The notes under the pieces: generated by a model | The model's database searches: none | Seen by the model: only the letters and a program-made list of their open reading frames with translations | Told to the model about the DNA's origin: nothing | Shown: positions 56,390-64,000 of the stretch, piece by piece | How positions within the stretch are numbered: position 1 is the first letter of the stretch | How the letters are laid out: each line of letters opens with the position of its first letter | Made by a program: the position numbers and the translations under genes | Assembly (NCBI GenBank): GCA_030432905.1 | Contig: JAUILU010000009.1 | Location: 1 to 64,000, forward strand | Source: Phycisphaerae bacterium | GTDB taxonomy: Bacteria; Planctomycetota; Phycisphaerae; Phycisphaerales; UBA1924 | DNA: 64,000 nt | Direction of reading: 5' to 3'

Positions 56390-57396
56390 TGCTCGGACTC
56401 ATCCTGCGAAGACTGATCCAGCTGCCGATCATCATCCTGGTGATCTACACCATCACGCTCACACTCAGCTGGGCCATCCCGGGCAACCCGCTCGAAAAAC
56501 CCGAAGGCCGACAGCCGAGCGCCGAGGTCATCGAGGCCATGAAACGCCAGTACAAGCTCGACAGCTTCCCGGCGTTCTACACCTCGTACCTCACCAGCGC
56601 CACCGGCATCGACTACATCAAGGACGGGCTCAGCGGTGAACGCAAGCGAGTGCGCGAGCAAGCCGAGGCCGCCGGCGTCGCGGCCCCCACCTCTTACATC
56701 TTCAACCTCGGCCCGTCGCTTCAGTACAACGACTGGAACGTGAACCAGATCATCGCCGGCGCGCTGCCCGTCTCGGTCGTGCTGGGCCTGACCGCCATCG
56801 TCATCGCGCTCATCATCGGCATAACCGCCGGCGTCATCGGCGCGGTCAAACCGAATTCGATCGCCGACCTGACAACGCTCATGGTCGCGCTCATCGGCAT
56901 CAGCCTGCCCAGCTTCGTCGTCGGCACGATGCTCCTGCTCGTCTTCGCGGTCGTCTTCCCGGTCTTCCCCGTCGGCGGCTGGGGCAAGCTCACCGGCCTC
57001 GTCCTCCCCGCGACAACGCTCAGCCTCCCCTTCGCGGCGTACATCGCCCGCCTCACTCGCATGGGCATGATCGAATCGCTCGACGCCGACTACATCCGCA
57101 CCGCACGCGCCAAGGGACTCTCCGAAATGAAAGTCCTGCTCAAGCACGCGCTCAAAAACGCGTTCCTGCCCGTGCTCAGCTACCTCGGCCCGGCGACCGC
57201 CTACGCAATGACCGGCAGCTTCGTCATCGAAAAAGTCTTCTCGATCCCGGGCCTCGGCCAGCACTTCGTCAACGCCGTCCTCAACAAGGACCTCTTCCTC
57301 ATCATGGGCGTCGTGCTGATCTTCGCGTCGATGCTGGTGCTGTTTAACCTCGCGGTTGATGTGCTGTACAAGTGGGTTGATCCGAGGATTAGCTAG
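56389..57396 (+). CDS. oppB: Peptide ABC transporter permease (OppB-like)
   Basis: A 335-residue inner-membrane subunit with a first helix (about 10-28) followed by a long extracytoplasmic stretch and five further helices. The EAA loop that contacts the ATPase is YIRTARAKGLSEMKVLLKHAL. The FSIPGLGQHFVNAVLNKD segment is typical for OppB/DppB. The remaining subunits (oppC, oppD, oppF) are not found here; the next gene is an unrelated protein on the opposite strand 3 bp later, so the operon is incomplete at this site. Confidence 0.95.
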   Translation: MLGLILRRLIQLPIIILVIYTITLTLSWAIPGNPLEKPEGRQPSAEVIEAMKRQYKLDSFPAFYTSYLTSATGIDYIKDGLSGERKRVREQAEAAGVAAPTSYIFNLGPSLQYNDWNVNQIIAGALPVSVVLGLTAIVIALIIGITAGVIGAVKPNSIADLTTLMVALIGISLPSFVVGTMLLLVFAVVFPVFPVGGWGKLTGLVLPATTLSLPFAAYIARLTRMGMIESLDADYIRTARAKGLSEMKVLLKHALKNAFLPVLSYLGPATAYAMTGSFVIEKVFSIPGLGQHFVNAVLNKDLFLIMGVVLIFASMLVLFNLAVDVLYKWVDPRIS

Positions 57397-57399
57397 TTG

Positions 57400-57897
57400 T
57401 CAGATCCGAGGCCGCTCTTGTAGATCACGACGGATTGCGCGCAGTTCGTCGTAGATACGAAAGAGTACCACCATACCCTCAAGCGCAATCCGCACAACAA
57501 ACAGGTAAAGGAACGCACCAATTATTGCGACCACAATCCCTGCGATGTGGACAATGTCGCTGCTCCCGAAGCGTGATCCATTCACTAGTGCATTTATGTC
57601 TTCGTAGATCGCATACGTCGCCAACAATGCTACCAGAACGACATTAGAACCAAAGACAAAGCAGACCCAGCTCGGCGTAACGAAGCGACGGAAGGTCCAG
57701 AAACCACCTTCCGTTGTTGCGTTTCTCCGGCTTCGCGTCACTCCTGGTGAAGTGCTTGTGTGCACTTGCTGGATAGACAGAAGCTGACACCCTCGCGAGA
57801 CGAGCTCTTGCTCGACGTGTGTTTGCCAGTCTGCCTCGAGCAATCGCTCAGTTTCTGCGCCGTCGGGCTTGATGTATCGAACACGGAAGATCGCCAT
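57400..57897 (-). CDS. DUF4282-like membrane protein with PilC/GspF-like N-terminal segment
   Basis: A 165-residue protein. The C-terminal part (about 65-165) has two membrane helices and ends with RIALEGMVVLFRIYDELRAI, which matches the DUF4282 family ending. The first 45 residues (FRVRYIKPDGAETERLLEAD and VEQELVSRGCQLLSIQQV) resemble the short domain that starts PilC/GspF proteins, in which a cross-domain residue change maps to altered transport behaviour. Base composition is lower in GC than in its neighbours. The gene lies just after oppB, in the opposite direction. The function is unknown. Confidence 0.62.
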   Translation of the reverse strand: MAIFRVRYIKPDGAETERLLEADWQTHVEQELVSRGCQLLSIQQVHTSTSPGVTRSRRNATTEGGFWTFRRFVTPSWVCFVFGSNVVLVALLATYAIYEDINALVNGSRFGSSDIVHIAGIVVAIIGAFLYLFVVRIALEGMVVLFRIYDELRAIRRDLQERPRI

Positions 57898-58048
57898 TGC
57901 TTTCCCCTAGTGGTTAGTTGTAGGGGACAATATAACGCAATATTCAGATCATTAAAGTACGAGCTACGTGGGTGTAGCGACACAAATCTGTGTACCAGAT
58001 TGTGTTTGAGACTGCAGAACTAGCTGGCCGACTGAGCAGAGTTCGACT

Positions 58049-58489
58049 CTAAGCCGACACTTCCTCAAAGCTCGCCCCGCGCTCAACGCTGAAGCTCACG
58101 AACTGCCCCACCTCGAAGTCGTCCGCCGACTGTCCCGGCGCAACCGGCTGGCAGTAGATCGGCATGCCCGCGCTGACCACGATGAAGCCGTCTTCGATCG
58201 CGACGATCGAGCCCTGGACCCGGCGGGGTCTGCCCATGACCGGGTCAACGAATCGACCGCCGGTGTTGCAGACGTCGATCCGCTTGGCCCTGGCGCGGAT
58301 GGTGCCGGTGATGGTCTTGCCGGGCTTGGTCGTGATCTCCCCGCTCGGCTCGAGGTGGGTCTTGTAGTGCGAGTTGTGGAAACTGATCACCGCGAACGCG
58401 GGCTTGGTGGCCGTCGCGTCGATGGTTTCAACGAGCGTGCCGCGGGCGAGTTTCGGGTCGATCTTGTTCGTCGGTGCGGGGTGAAGCAT
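58049..58489 (-). CDS. Small soluble protein, unknown function
   Basis: I do not recognise this 146-residue protein. It is predicted beta-rich (for example AFAVISFHNSHYKTHLEPSG, TITGTIRARAKRIDVCNTGG and SIVAIEDGFIVVSAGMPIYC) and might be an OB-fold or beta-barrel domain. There is no signal peptide or membrane helix. Codon use matches the high-GC background, which supports it as real. It lies after the hairpin-repeat region on the same strand as the amidotransferase gene. Confidence 0.6.
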   Translation of the reverse strand: MLHPAPTNKIDPKLARGTLVETIDATATKPAFAVISFHNSHYKTHLEPSGEITTKPGKTITGTIRARAKRIDVCNTGGRFVDPVMGRPRRVQGSIVAIEDGFIVVSAGMPIYCQPVAPGQSADDFEVGQFVSFSVERGASFEEVSA

Positions 58490-58509
58490 GCCCAGAGGAT
58501 AGCAAGGAA

Positions 58510-58645
58510 CTTGCTCCCTCTCCCTGCTAGGAAGAGGGATGGGGAGAGGGTTCTTCCGCCGAGCGTTCGATGCTCAGGTTAATAGTCAAAGACCCCTCAT
58601 CCGTCTGCTACGCAGACACCTTCTCCCCGGCGGGGAGAAGGAGGG
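58510..58645. repeat. Palindromic intergenic repeat element
   Basis: The region is built of short perfect hairpins: CCCTCTCC/GGAGAGGG (58516-58550), GTCTGC-TAC-GCAGAC (58603-58617) and CCTTCTCCCC-GGC-GGGGAGAAGG (58619-58641). The order CCCTCATCC, GTCTGC hairpin, CACC, CTTCTCCCC hairpin is one I know from interspersed repeats in several bacterial phyla. It lies 21 bp past the amidotransferase stop and may act as its terminator. Confidence 0.7.
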
Positions 58646-58661
58646 AGTTGCCAGGCTTGGA

Positions 58662-59327
58662 CTAGGAGTCGCTGCCCATCGCCAGGAAATTAGCCAGCAT
58701 CGCGGGCCCGGCCTCGGTCATGAAGCTCTCCGGGTGAAACTGCAACCCCTCCAAAGGCTGCTTCGATCCATCCGCCCAGACCCGCCGAAGCCCCATCACA
58801 ACCCGGCGCGAGCCGCCCTTACCGTCGTCTTCGTCGGTCCACGCGCTGACAGACCAGCCGTTGCCGTCGGCGTCGGGCTCGGCCGGGATGCTCTCGGGCG
58901 TAATCACCAGCGAGTGGTACCGCATCGCCTCGGTCGGCGAATCGATCCCCGCGAACAGCCCCTTGCCGTCGTGGTGCACCGGGCTGGTCTTGCCGTGAAC
59001 CGCGACGTGGTGTCGGCCCACGGTCATGCCGTGCAGCGCGCCCATGCACTGGTGCCCGAGGCACACGCCCAGAATCGGAACCCGCCCCGCGAAATGCTCG
59101 ATGATCTCGCTCGACACCCCAGCCTCGTTCGGCGTGCAAGGTCCGGGCGAAATGACAATGTGCGTCGGCCCCGCCCCACCGCCGAGCCCCTCGGCCTCGG
59201 CGGGCGTGATCTTGTCGTTGCGCACCACAAGCAGGTCCCGATCGGGGTCCAGCGATGGGTCAAGCTCGCCCAGCCTCTGCACGAGGTTCCAGGTGAAGCT
59301 GTCGTAGTTGTCTATGAGCAGGATCAC
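58662..59327 (-). CDS. Anthranilate/aminodeoxychorismate synthase glutamine amidotransferase subunit
   Basis: A class I glutamine amidotransferase of 221 residues that supplies ammonia to a chorismate-using partner. The N terminus LLIDNYDSFTWNLVQ, the oxyanion strand VISPGPCTPNEAG, the nucleophile Cys in GVCLGHQCMG and the His-Glu pair in FHPESF are all present. The family includes TrpG and PabA; without a trpE or pabB neighbour I cannot decide between tryptophan and folate synthesis. A 25-residue insertion (about 155-180) with Glu, Asp and Gly is unusual. It is preceded by the YtpQ-like gene on the same strand. Confidence 0.9.
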   Translation of the reverse strand: MILLIDNYDSFTWNLVQRLGELDPSLDPDRDLLVVRNDKITPAEAEGLGGGAGPTHIVISPGPCTPNEAGVSSEIIEHFAGRVPILGVCLGHQCMGALHGMTVGRHHVAVHGKTSPVHHDGKGLFAGIDSPTEAMRYHSLVITPESIPAEPDADGNGWSVSAWTDEDDGKGGSRRVVMGLRRVWADGSKQPLEGLQFHPESFMTEAGPAMLANFLAMGSDS

Positions 59328-59345
59328 GCGGACATGGTACGCCCA

Positions 59346-60215
59346 TCAGGCGACGTCGCGATCCTCGTCGAGTTCATCCCCGAACGCGTCCGGACCGATG
59401 CCCTCGAGCTTCTGGATGCCGTAGTCGTCCAGCACCGTCCCCGCAACACCGTCGCGGGTGACCAGGAACAGGTCGTCCGTGATCGGGTAAGGCAGGCGGT
59501 TGTAGTCCTGCACAACCCGGCGGTGGAGCCTCTGAAGGAAAGGCGTAGGGCCAGCCGAGAGCGCGACGAACATATCCCTCGCCGGGATCGCGACGAGGAA
59601 GTCAGGCCCGAGGCGGTCAACGAGCGTGTTGTACAGCCCGCCCATCAGCACTCTGGCGGCGTCGTAGCCGTCCTGCTCGCCGATGATCGCGGCGTGGCCG
59701 CCCTCTTTCGATTCGACAAACTGCATGTCCAACTCGGGCGTGTAGTGGTCGAGATTCTCGCGAGCGATCTGCTCCAGCTCCTCGCACGTGATGCCCCAGC
59801 GGATCATCTGCTCGGTGGTGATGCTGATCGTCATGTTCGGCAGGTCTGTCACAAAGACAATCACCGTGCCGTTGACGAACGGAACGTGCGCCACCAGCTC
59901 CCGCGAGAGGTGCTCGAAGATCGATTCGGGCTGGATGCGAGGCATGATCCGCGAACGGACGAGCTCGAAACTCATATCCGACTGATCGATCGAATCATCG
60001 CTAAACAGCTGATCGAGATAGTGCTCGACGATCTCCTGCCCCCGGACCTCGTCGTGCGAGACCATGCGGTAGAGGTTGTCGAGGTCCAGACGCCGGCCGT
60101 CGACCAAAAGCTCAGTTGTGCCGATCAATTTGACGGCATAGCCGGGCTGGATCTGTCGCAGCATGTCGGCGACCTGCTCGGCAAAGGCACTCATTTCACG
60201 GGGCATCTGAGCCAT
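59346..60215 (-). CDS. YtpQ/DUF1444-like protein
   Basis: A 289-residue protein that resembles the YtpQ (DUF1444) family. Recognisable parts are LVDGRRLDLDNLYRMV, IMPRIQPESIFEHL, VIVFVTDLPNMTISITTEQM, and WGITCEELEQIARENL, which is the best-conserved segment of the family. The function of the family is unknown. It lies 18 bp upstream of the amidotransferase gene on the same strand, so they may be cotranscribed. Confidence 0.75.
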   Translation of the reverse strand: MAQMPREMSAFAEQVADMLRQIQPGYAVKLIGTTELLVDGRRLDLDNLYRMVSHDEVRGQEIVEHYLDQLFSDDSIDQSDMSFELVRSRIMPRIQPESIFEHLSRELVAHVPFVNGTVIVFVTDLPNMTISITTEQMIRWGITCEELEQIARENLDHYTPELDMQFVESKEGGHAAIIGEQDGYDAARVLMGGLYNTLVDRLGPDFLVAIPARDMFVALSAGPTPFLQRLHRRVVQDYNRLPYPITDDLFLVTRDGVAGTVLDDYGIQKLEGIGPDAFGDELDEDRDVA

Positions 60216-60584
60216 GGTGTCTATCCCTCATCCCATGTGAAGACCCGCACACGCAGGCTCCAACACTCTCACTCTCCAGACTGCCGACTCATCGACCACC
60301 CAGCCCATCGCCTGAGCGCACAGGCCCAGTTCTTGCACACCCAAACAGGTGGTTTCTTCACAGGATCTTCCCTAGCCATCGAGCCATCCCAGCCGTTACA
60401 CCTCCGAAACCAGCTGTAAACGTTGTTCAATCAACGGATTGCACACTCGCAACGTCCAGATCCGCAGTTACGGGGCCATGTTGCCTGCGGGCTTGCTGCA
60501 TGGTCCGATTTGGCTAGAATCTCGTCTTGCACACCGGGCCGCGGGGTGGTCTCGCCCCGGGCGGCTGTGCATCGGAGAACCAAC
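60216..60584. other. Gene-free region between the YtpQ-like gene and acpP
   Basis: I see no gene in these 369 bases. They should carry the divergent promoters for the YtpQ-like gene and acpP; the acpP promoter is listed separately. No hairpin or riboswitch-like structure stands out. Confidence 0.5.
60493..60520 (+). promoter_or_regulatory. Predicted sigma-70-type promoter of acpP
   Basis: TTGCTG (60493-60498), 16 bp, TAGAAT (60515-60520). The leader would be about 58 nt. The 16-bp spacing equals that of the rRNA and rpmB promoters. Confidence 0.65.
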
Positions 60585-60833
60585 GTGACCGAGCAGGACA
60601 TCGAAGCCAAAGTAATCGACATCGTCGCCGAGCAACTCGGTGCTGACAAAGGCAAGATCTCGCGGGAAACCAGCTTCGTAGACGATCTCAACGCGGACAG
60701 CCTCGACACCGTCGAGCTGGTCATGGAGTTTGAGGACGCCTTCGAGACTTCAATCCCGGATGACCAGGCCGAGAAAATCAAGACCGTTGGACAGGCGATC
60801 GAGTTCATCAAAGGCGCCCAGGGCACCGACTGA
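60585..60833 (+). CDS. acpP: Acyl carrier protein
   Basis: An 82-residue acidic four-helix protein. The phosphopantetheine attachment Ser is in [13 protein letters not shown], and the flanking [11 protein letters not shown] and [16 protein letters not shown] segments are typical of AcpP of fatty acid synthesis. The start is GTG at 60585 with GGAG 8 nt upstream; the open frame continues 54 codons upstream without similarity. A terminator lies between it and fabF, so most transcripts probably end after acpP. Confidence 0.95.
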   Translation: MTEQDIEAKVIDIVAEQLGADKGKISRETSFVDDLNADSLDTVELVMEFEDAFETSIPDDQAEKIKTVGQAIEFIKGAQGTD

Positions 60834-60869
60834 TCGGCACCGCCATTCGCCTACCCACAGACCCTTCTA

Positions 60870-60893
60870 AGGCGGCTTGGGAGCCGCCTTTTT
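60870..60893 (+). terminator. Intrinsic terminator between acpP and fabF
   Basis: AGGCGGCT (60870-60877) pairs with AGCCGCCT (60882-60889), loop TGGG, followed by a run of T (60889-60893). It lies within the 100-bp gap of two same-strand genes. Confidence 0.9.
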
Positions 60894-60933
60894 CTGATAT
60901 CTGTCCAACAGGTTCAGACCGGAGCAGCCGTAG

Positions 60934-62229
60934 ATGAGTCAGAAACGCAGAGTAGTGATCACCGGTGTCGGTGCGGTGACCAACCTCGGTCACGATGCCC
61001 CGACCACCTGGGCGGCGATGCGCGACGGCAAGAGCGGGATCTCGAAGATCATCGATCCCGAATTCGATCTCTACGACAAATGGACGGTGAAAATCGCCGG
61101 TGCCCTCAAAGACTGGGACCCAGCCGATCACATCGACAAACGCGAAGCCCGTAGGCTCGACCGCTGCACGCAGCTCGGGCTCGTCGCGGCGCAGCAAGCC
61201 ATCGACCACTCCGGTCTGGACATGTCCAAAGAAGACCCCACCATGTGCGGCGTCGTCGTCGGGTCGGGCGTGGGCGGCATCTCGACCATCGAGCAGAACG
61301 TCATCACGCTGACCAAAAAGGGACCGGACCGCATCAACCCGTTCACGGTCCCTCGCCTCATGGTCAACGCCGTGGCTGGCAACATCTCGATCAAGCACAA
61401 CCTGCAAGGCCCCGCCTCGGCGCACGCAACCGCCTGCGCAAGCTCGGGCCACGCCATGGGCGACGCCATGCGGTACATCCAGTCGGGCATGACCGACGTG
61501 ATGATCGCCGGCGGCTCCGAAGCGGCCTGCACGCCGCTCTGCCTCGGTGCGTTCATGACTATGAAGGCCCTGAGCACACGCAACGACGACCCGGAGGGCG
61601 CCAGCCGCCCGTTCGACGCCGACCGCGACGGGTTCATCCTCTCAGAAGGTGCCGCGATCTGTGTCCTCGAAAGCGAGGAGCACGCAAAGGCTCGCGGTGC
61701 CAACATCCTCGGCGAGCTTGTTGGGTTCGGAAACTCCTGCGACGCGAGCCACATCACGGCTCCGAACGAAGAGGGCCTCGGCGCTTCACGCTCGATGTCC
61801 TGGGCGCTCCGCGACGCGGGGCTCAACACCGACCAGATCGACTACGTCAACGCCCACGGCACATCCACGCCGCTTGGTGACTCGGCGGAAATCGCGGCGG
61901 CCATCTCCGTCTTCGGGGACCACGCCCGCAAGTCAGCCAACGGCGGGCTGGTCATGAGCTCGACCAAGTCCATGCACGGGCACACGCTCGGCGCATCCGG
62001 CGCGGTCGAAACCATCGCCTGCCTCCACGCGGTCCGCGACGGCATCATCGCCCCCACCATCAACCTCCACAACCCGGGCACTCGCCAAGAAGACGGCTCT
62101 GTCGTCCCCTACGACATGGACCTCGTCCCGAACGAGGCACGCGAAAAGCCAGTCAAATACGCCATGAACAACACGTTCGGCTTCGGCGGGCACAACGTCA
62201 CCCTGATCGTGGCTCGATACGACGGCTGA
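60934..62229 (+). CDS. fabF: 3-oxoacyl-ACP synthase II
   Basis: A condensing enzyme (KAS II) of 431 residues that elongates acyl-ACP with malonyl-ACP in fatty acid synthesis. The catalytic triad is visible: Cys in ATACASSGHAMGDAM (about 170), His in NAHGTSTPLGD (about 310), and His in STKSMHGHTLGASGAVE (about 348). VVITGVGAVTNLG at the start and the MNNTFGFGGHNVTLI end are typical. It follows acpP on the same strand after a terminator, and a FliN-like gene follows 51 bp later. Confidence 0.97.
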   Translation: MSQKRRVVITGVGAVTNLGHDAPTTWAAMRDGKSGISKIIDPEFDLYDKWTVKIAGALKDWDPADHIDKREARRLDRCTQLGLVAAQQAIDHSGLDMSKEDPTMCGVVVGSGVGGISTIEQNVITLTKKGPDRINPFTVPRLMVNAVAGNISIKHNLQGPASAHATACASSGHAMGDAMRYIQSGMTDVMIAGGSEAACTPLCLGAFMTMKALSTRNDDPEGASRPFDADRDGFILSEGAAICVLESEEHAKARGANILGELVGFGNSCDASHITAPNEEGLGASRSMSWALRDAGLNTDQIDYVNAHGTSTPLGDSAEIAAAISVFGDHARKSANGGLVMSSTKSMHGHTLGASGAVETIACLHAVRDGIIAPTINLHNPGTRQEDGSVVPYDMDLVPNEAREKPVKYAMNNTFGFGGHNVTLIVARYDG

Positions 62230-62280
62230 TTCACGGAAATCCCGCAGAACGCCCGCCGAGTCTGCCGATACTCCTGTGGT

Positions 62281-62634
62281 ATGTCCACCAAGCTCGATTC
62301 CATCCTGAAGCTCGAAGTGCCAATCATCGTCCGCATTGGGCAGAAGAAGCTCAAGGTGAAGGACATCACCGATATCTGCCCGGGCATGATCATCGAGCTG
62401 TCAAAGCCCGCAGACGAAGAACTGGACCTGCTCGTCAGCAACGTCCCAATAGGCCAGGGCATGGCGGTCAAGGTCGGCGAAAACTTCGGGATTTCCATCT
62501 CCTTTATCGGGGACGTTCGGGCCAGAATTGAGGCGATGGGCGGCGAACCCACAATCGCGGCAACCCAGTCCGAATCGGGCGAAATCGACGAAGACGAGGC
62601 AGCAGCGCTCGCAGAGCAGTTCTTGGCCGGCTAA
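62281..62634 (+). CDS. FliN/SpoA-domain protein
   Basis: A 117-residue protein with a SpoA (surface presentation of antigens) domain at about residues 8-83: LKLEVPIIVRIGQKKLKVKD, then ICPGMIIELSKPADEELDLL, VPIGQGMAVKVGENFGISI. This is the FliN C-terminal fold, which in flagellar switches and type III secretion forms the cytoplasmic ring. The C-terminal tail is acidic. No flagellar or secretion gene lies nearby. It could be a motor switch component encoded apart from its operon, or an adaptor in another system. It starts at an ATG 51 bp after fabF. Confidence 0.82.
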   Translation: MSTKLDSILKLEVPIIVRIGQKKLKVKDITDICPGMIIELSKPADEELDLLVSNVPIGQGMAVKVGENFGISISFIGDVRARIEAMGGEPTIAATQSESGEIDEDEAAALAEQFLAG

Positions 62635-62735
62635 CCCCCGATTAGGCACAACTGGCCCCGCGCACGGACCGATACCGTGGGAGATAGGCCTCTAAAGGGC
62701 CCGCACCGACCTCAAAGACCGCAAGGACTCACACA

Positions 62736-64000
62736 ATGCCACGCGACATCCCAGTCGGCAACGGATCACTCCTCATCAACTTCGACGATGCCTACCGCAT
62801 CCGCGACATCTATTTCCCTTGCGTGGGCCAGCCCAACCACACGCAGGGCCACATCCAACGCTTCGGTGTCTGGGTCGACGGCAACTTCGCCTGGATCGAA
62901 GACAAAGGCTGGCACCGCTCGCTCCGCTACAAGCCAGACACACTCGTCACCGAGGTCGTGCTCACACACAAAGAGTTCGGCATCGAGCTGACTTGCAACG
63001 ACGCGGTCGACCAAACCGAGCCGATCTACTTCCGTAAAACCGTCGTCCGGGACAAGCTCGGACGCGACCGCGACGTCCGCATCTTCTTCCACTACGACCT
63101 CTCAATCGGTGGCAACCCGGTCGGCGACACCGCAAACTACGACCCAACCACCAACTCCGTTGTCTTCTACAAAGACGGCTTCTACTTCCTCGTCAACGCC
63201 TGCGACCAGCACAAGTGCGGCATCGACCACTGGGCCATCGGCACCAAGCGCGTCGGCGGTGCCGAGGGTACGTGGCGCGACGCCGAAGACGGCCACCTCG
63301 GACGCAACACCATCGCGCAGGGCTCCGTTGACGCAACCATCGGGTACAACCTCCACGTCCCCGCCGGCGGCGAGAGCCACGTCACGAACTGGTTCGCCTG
63401 CGGCCGGAGCTACAACGACGTCAAGCACCTCAACCGCCGCATCTGGGACACCGGTGCCGAGCGCATGATCTTCCAGACCGAGGCCTACTGGAAGACCTGG
63501 GCGTACAAAGAGAACATCGACACCAGCGCGCTGCCCGAGCCCGTCAGCGACATGTTCTACCGCTCGGCGCTCATCCTCCGCACACAGGTTGACAACGGCG
63601 GCGCGATCATCGCGGCCAACGACACCGACATCGCCCAATTCGGCGGCGACCACTACTCCTACTGCTGGCCCCGCGACGGCGCGCTCTGCGCCTACTCGCT
63701 CATCCTCACCGGCCAGAGCGAACTGAGCCGACGCTTCTTCCGCTTCTCCGCGAGCGTCATCGAAGACGAGGGCTACTTCCTCCACAAGTACAACCCGTCC
63801 GGCTCGCTCGCATCGAGCTGGCACCCATGGACACTCGACGGCCAGAAGATCCTGCCCATCCAGCAGGACGAAACCTCGCTCGTGCTCTGGGCGCTCCGCA
63901 AGCACTTCGAGACCTACCGCGACGTCGAGTTCGTCAAGAGTGTCTACGAAGAACTCGTCGTCAAGCCCGCAGACTGGATCGTCGACTACCGCGACGCCAA
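62736..64000 (+). CDS. GH15 glucoamylase-like glycoside hydrolase (3' end outside the window)
   Basis: The open frame from the ATG at 62736 continues to the window edge, so about 421 residues are seen and the C terminus is missing. The first 270 residues match the beta-sandwich N-terminal domain of prokaryotic GH15 enzymes (IPVGNGSLLINFDDAYRIRD, then YFPCVGQPNHTQGH). The six-hairpin catalytic domain starts near residue 270 with YSYCWPRDGALCAYSLI. Members hydrolyse alpha-1,4 or alpha-1,6 glucosidic links in starch, glycogen or oligosaccharides. No signal peptide is visible, so an intracellular glucan is the likely substrate. Confidence 0.9.
   Translation, partial: MPRDIPVGNGSLLINFDDAYRIRDIYFPCVGQPNHTQGHIQRFGVWVDGNFAWIEDKGWHRSLRYKPDTLVTEVVLTHKEFGIELTCNDAVDQTEPIYFRKTVVRDKLGRDRDVRIFFHYDLSIGGNPVGDTANYDPTTNSVVFYKDGFYFLVNACDQHKCGIDHWAIGTKRVGGAEGTWRDAEDGHLGRNTIAQGSVDATIGYNLHVPAGGESHVTNWFACGRSYNDVKHLNRRIWDTGAERMIFQTEAYWKTWAYKENIDTSALPEPVSDMFYRSALILRTQVDNGGAIIAANDTDIAQFGGDHYSYCWPRDGALCAYSLILTGQSELSRRFFRFSASVIEDEGYFLHKYNPSGSLASSWHPWTLDGQKILPIQQDETSLVLWALRKHFETYRDVEFVKSVYEELVVKPADWIVDYRDA

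Overview
This 64 kb window is chromosomal DNA from a high-GC planctomycete, most likely of the Phycisphaerae lineage. That placement is inferred from the 16S rRNA gene (21691-23177), whose variant signature regions look planctomycetal, from the 16S gene standing apart from any 23S/5S gene, and from the density of planctomycete-style secreted and zinc-ribbon membrane proteins. Kdo pathway genes (kdtA, kdsA) point to a Gram-negative outer membrane with a Kdo-containing lipopolysaccharide. I see no insertion sequence, prophage, integrase, CRISPR array or classical defence island, so this is mostly core genome with a few lower-GC orphan genes.

Layout. 1-6.1 kb: the end of an SRPBCC-like protein, tRNA-Lys, Kdo transferase, a DoxX-like membrane protein, a MarR regulator with an SDR dehydrogenase, tRNA-Val, and proline synthesis proBA. 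6.1-10 kb: trehalose genes, with otsA translationally coupled to an OtsB-GH15 fusion. 10-13.2 kb: kdsA, rpmA, a secreted protein and a GNAT acetyltransferase. 13.2-18.1 kb: dnaA with a candidate origin-like region, a repeat-rich exported protein and a DegT aminotransferase. 18.2-21.3 kb: rpmB, mcsA-mcsB (protein arginine phosphorylation) and comF. 21.3-23.45 kb: a free-standing 16S transcription unit with its own promoter, structured leader and terminator. 23.5-31.5 kb: an orphan zinc-ribbon membrane protein, phoU, then mfd-comEA and a GH10-like protein that appears to lack its catalytic glutamates. 31.6-32.5 kb: purC.

32.5-44.5 kb holds the most interesting block: a tightly coupled minus-strand operon encoding three SPFH/band-7 (HflK/HflC-like) proteins, an ABC ATPase with a long acidic tail, an ABC-2 permease with a large extracytoplasmic part and a membrane-anchored helical protein. 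A second ABC-2 permease sharing a motif with the first is divergently transcribed from the same 332 bp control region. I propose these form one membrane-microdomain-associated transporter.

44.5-57.4 kb: a GT4 glycosyltransferase, tRNA-Leu, a CheX-CheY-FapA signalling trio, an exported protein with a CX4CH motif, a coiled-coil lipoprotein, a plant-type ferredoxin-NADP reductase, an exported protein and an oligopeptide ABC transporter pair (oppAB only). 57.4-64 kb: two small orphan proteins, a repeat element of paired hairpins, a TrpG/PabA amidotransferase, a YtpQ-like protein, acpP and fabF separated by a strong terminator, a lone FliN-like protein, and the first two thirds of a GH15 glucoamylase-like enzyme that runs off the window.

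All family assignments come from reading motifs in the translated sequence; no database search was run.
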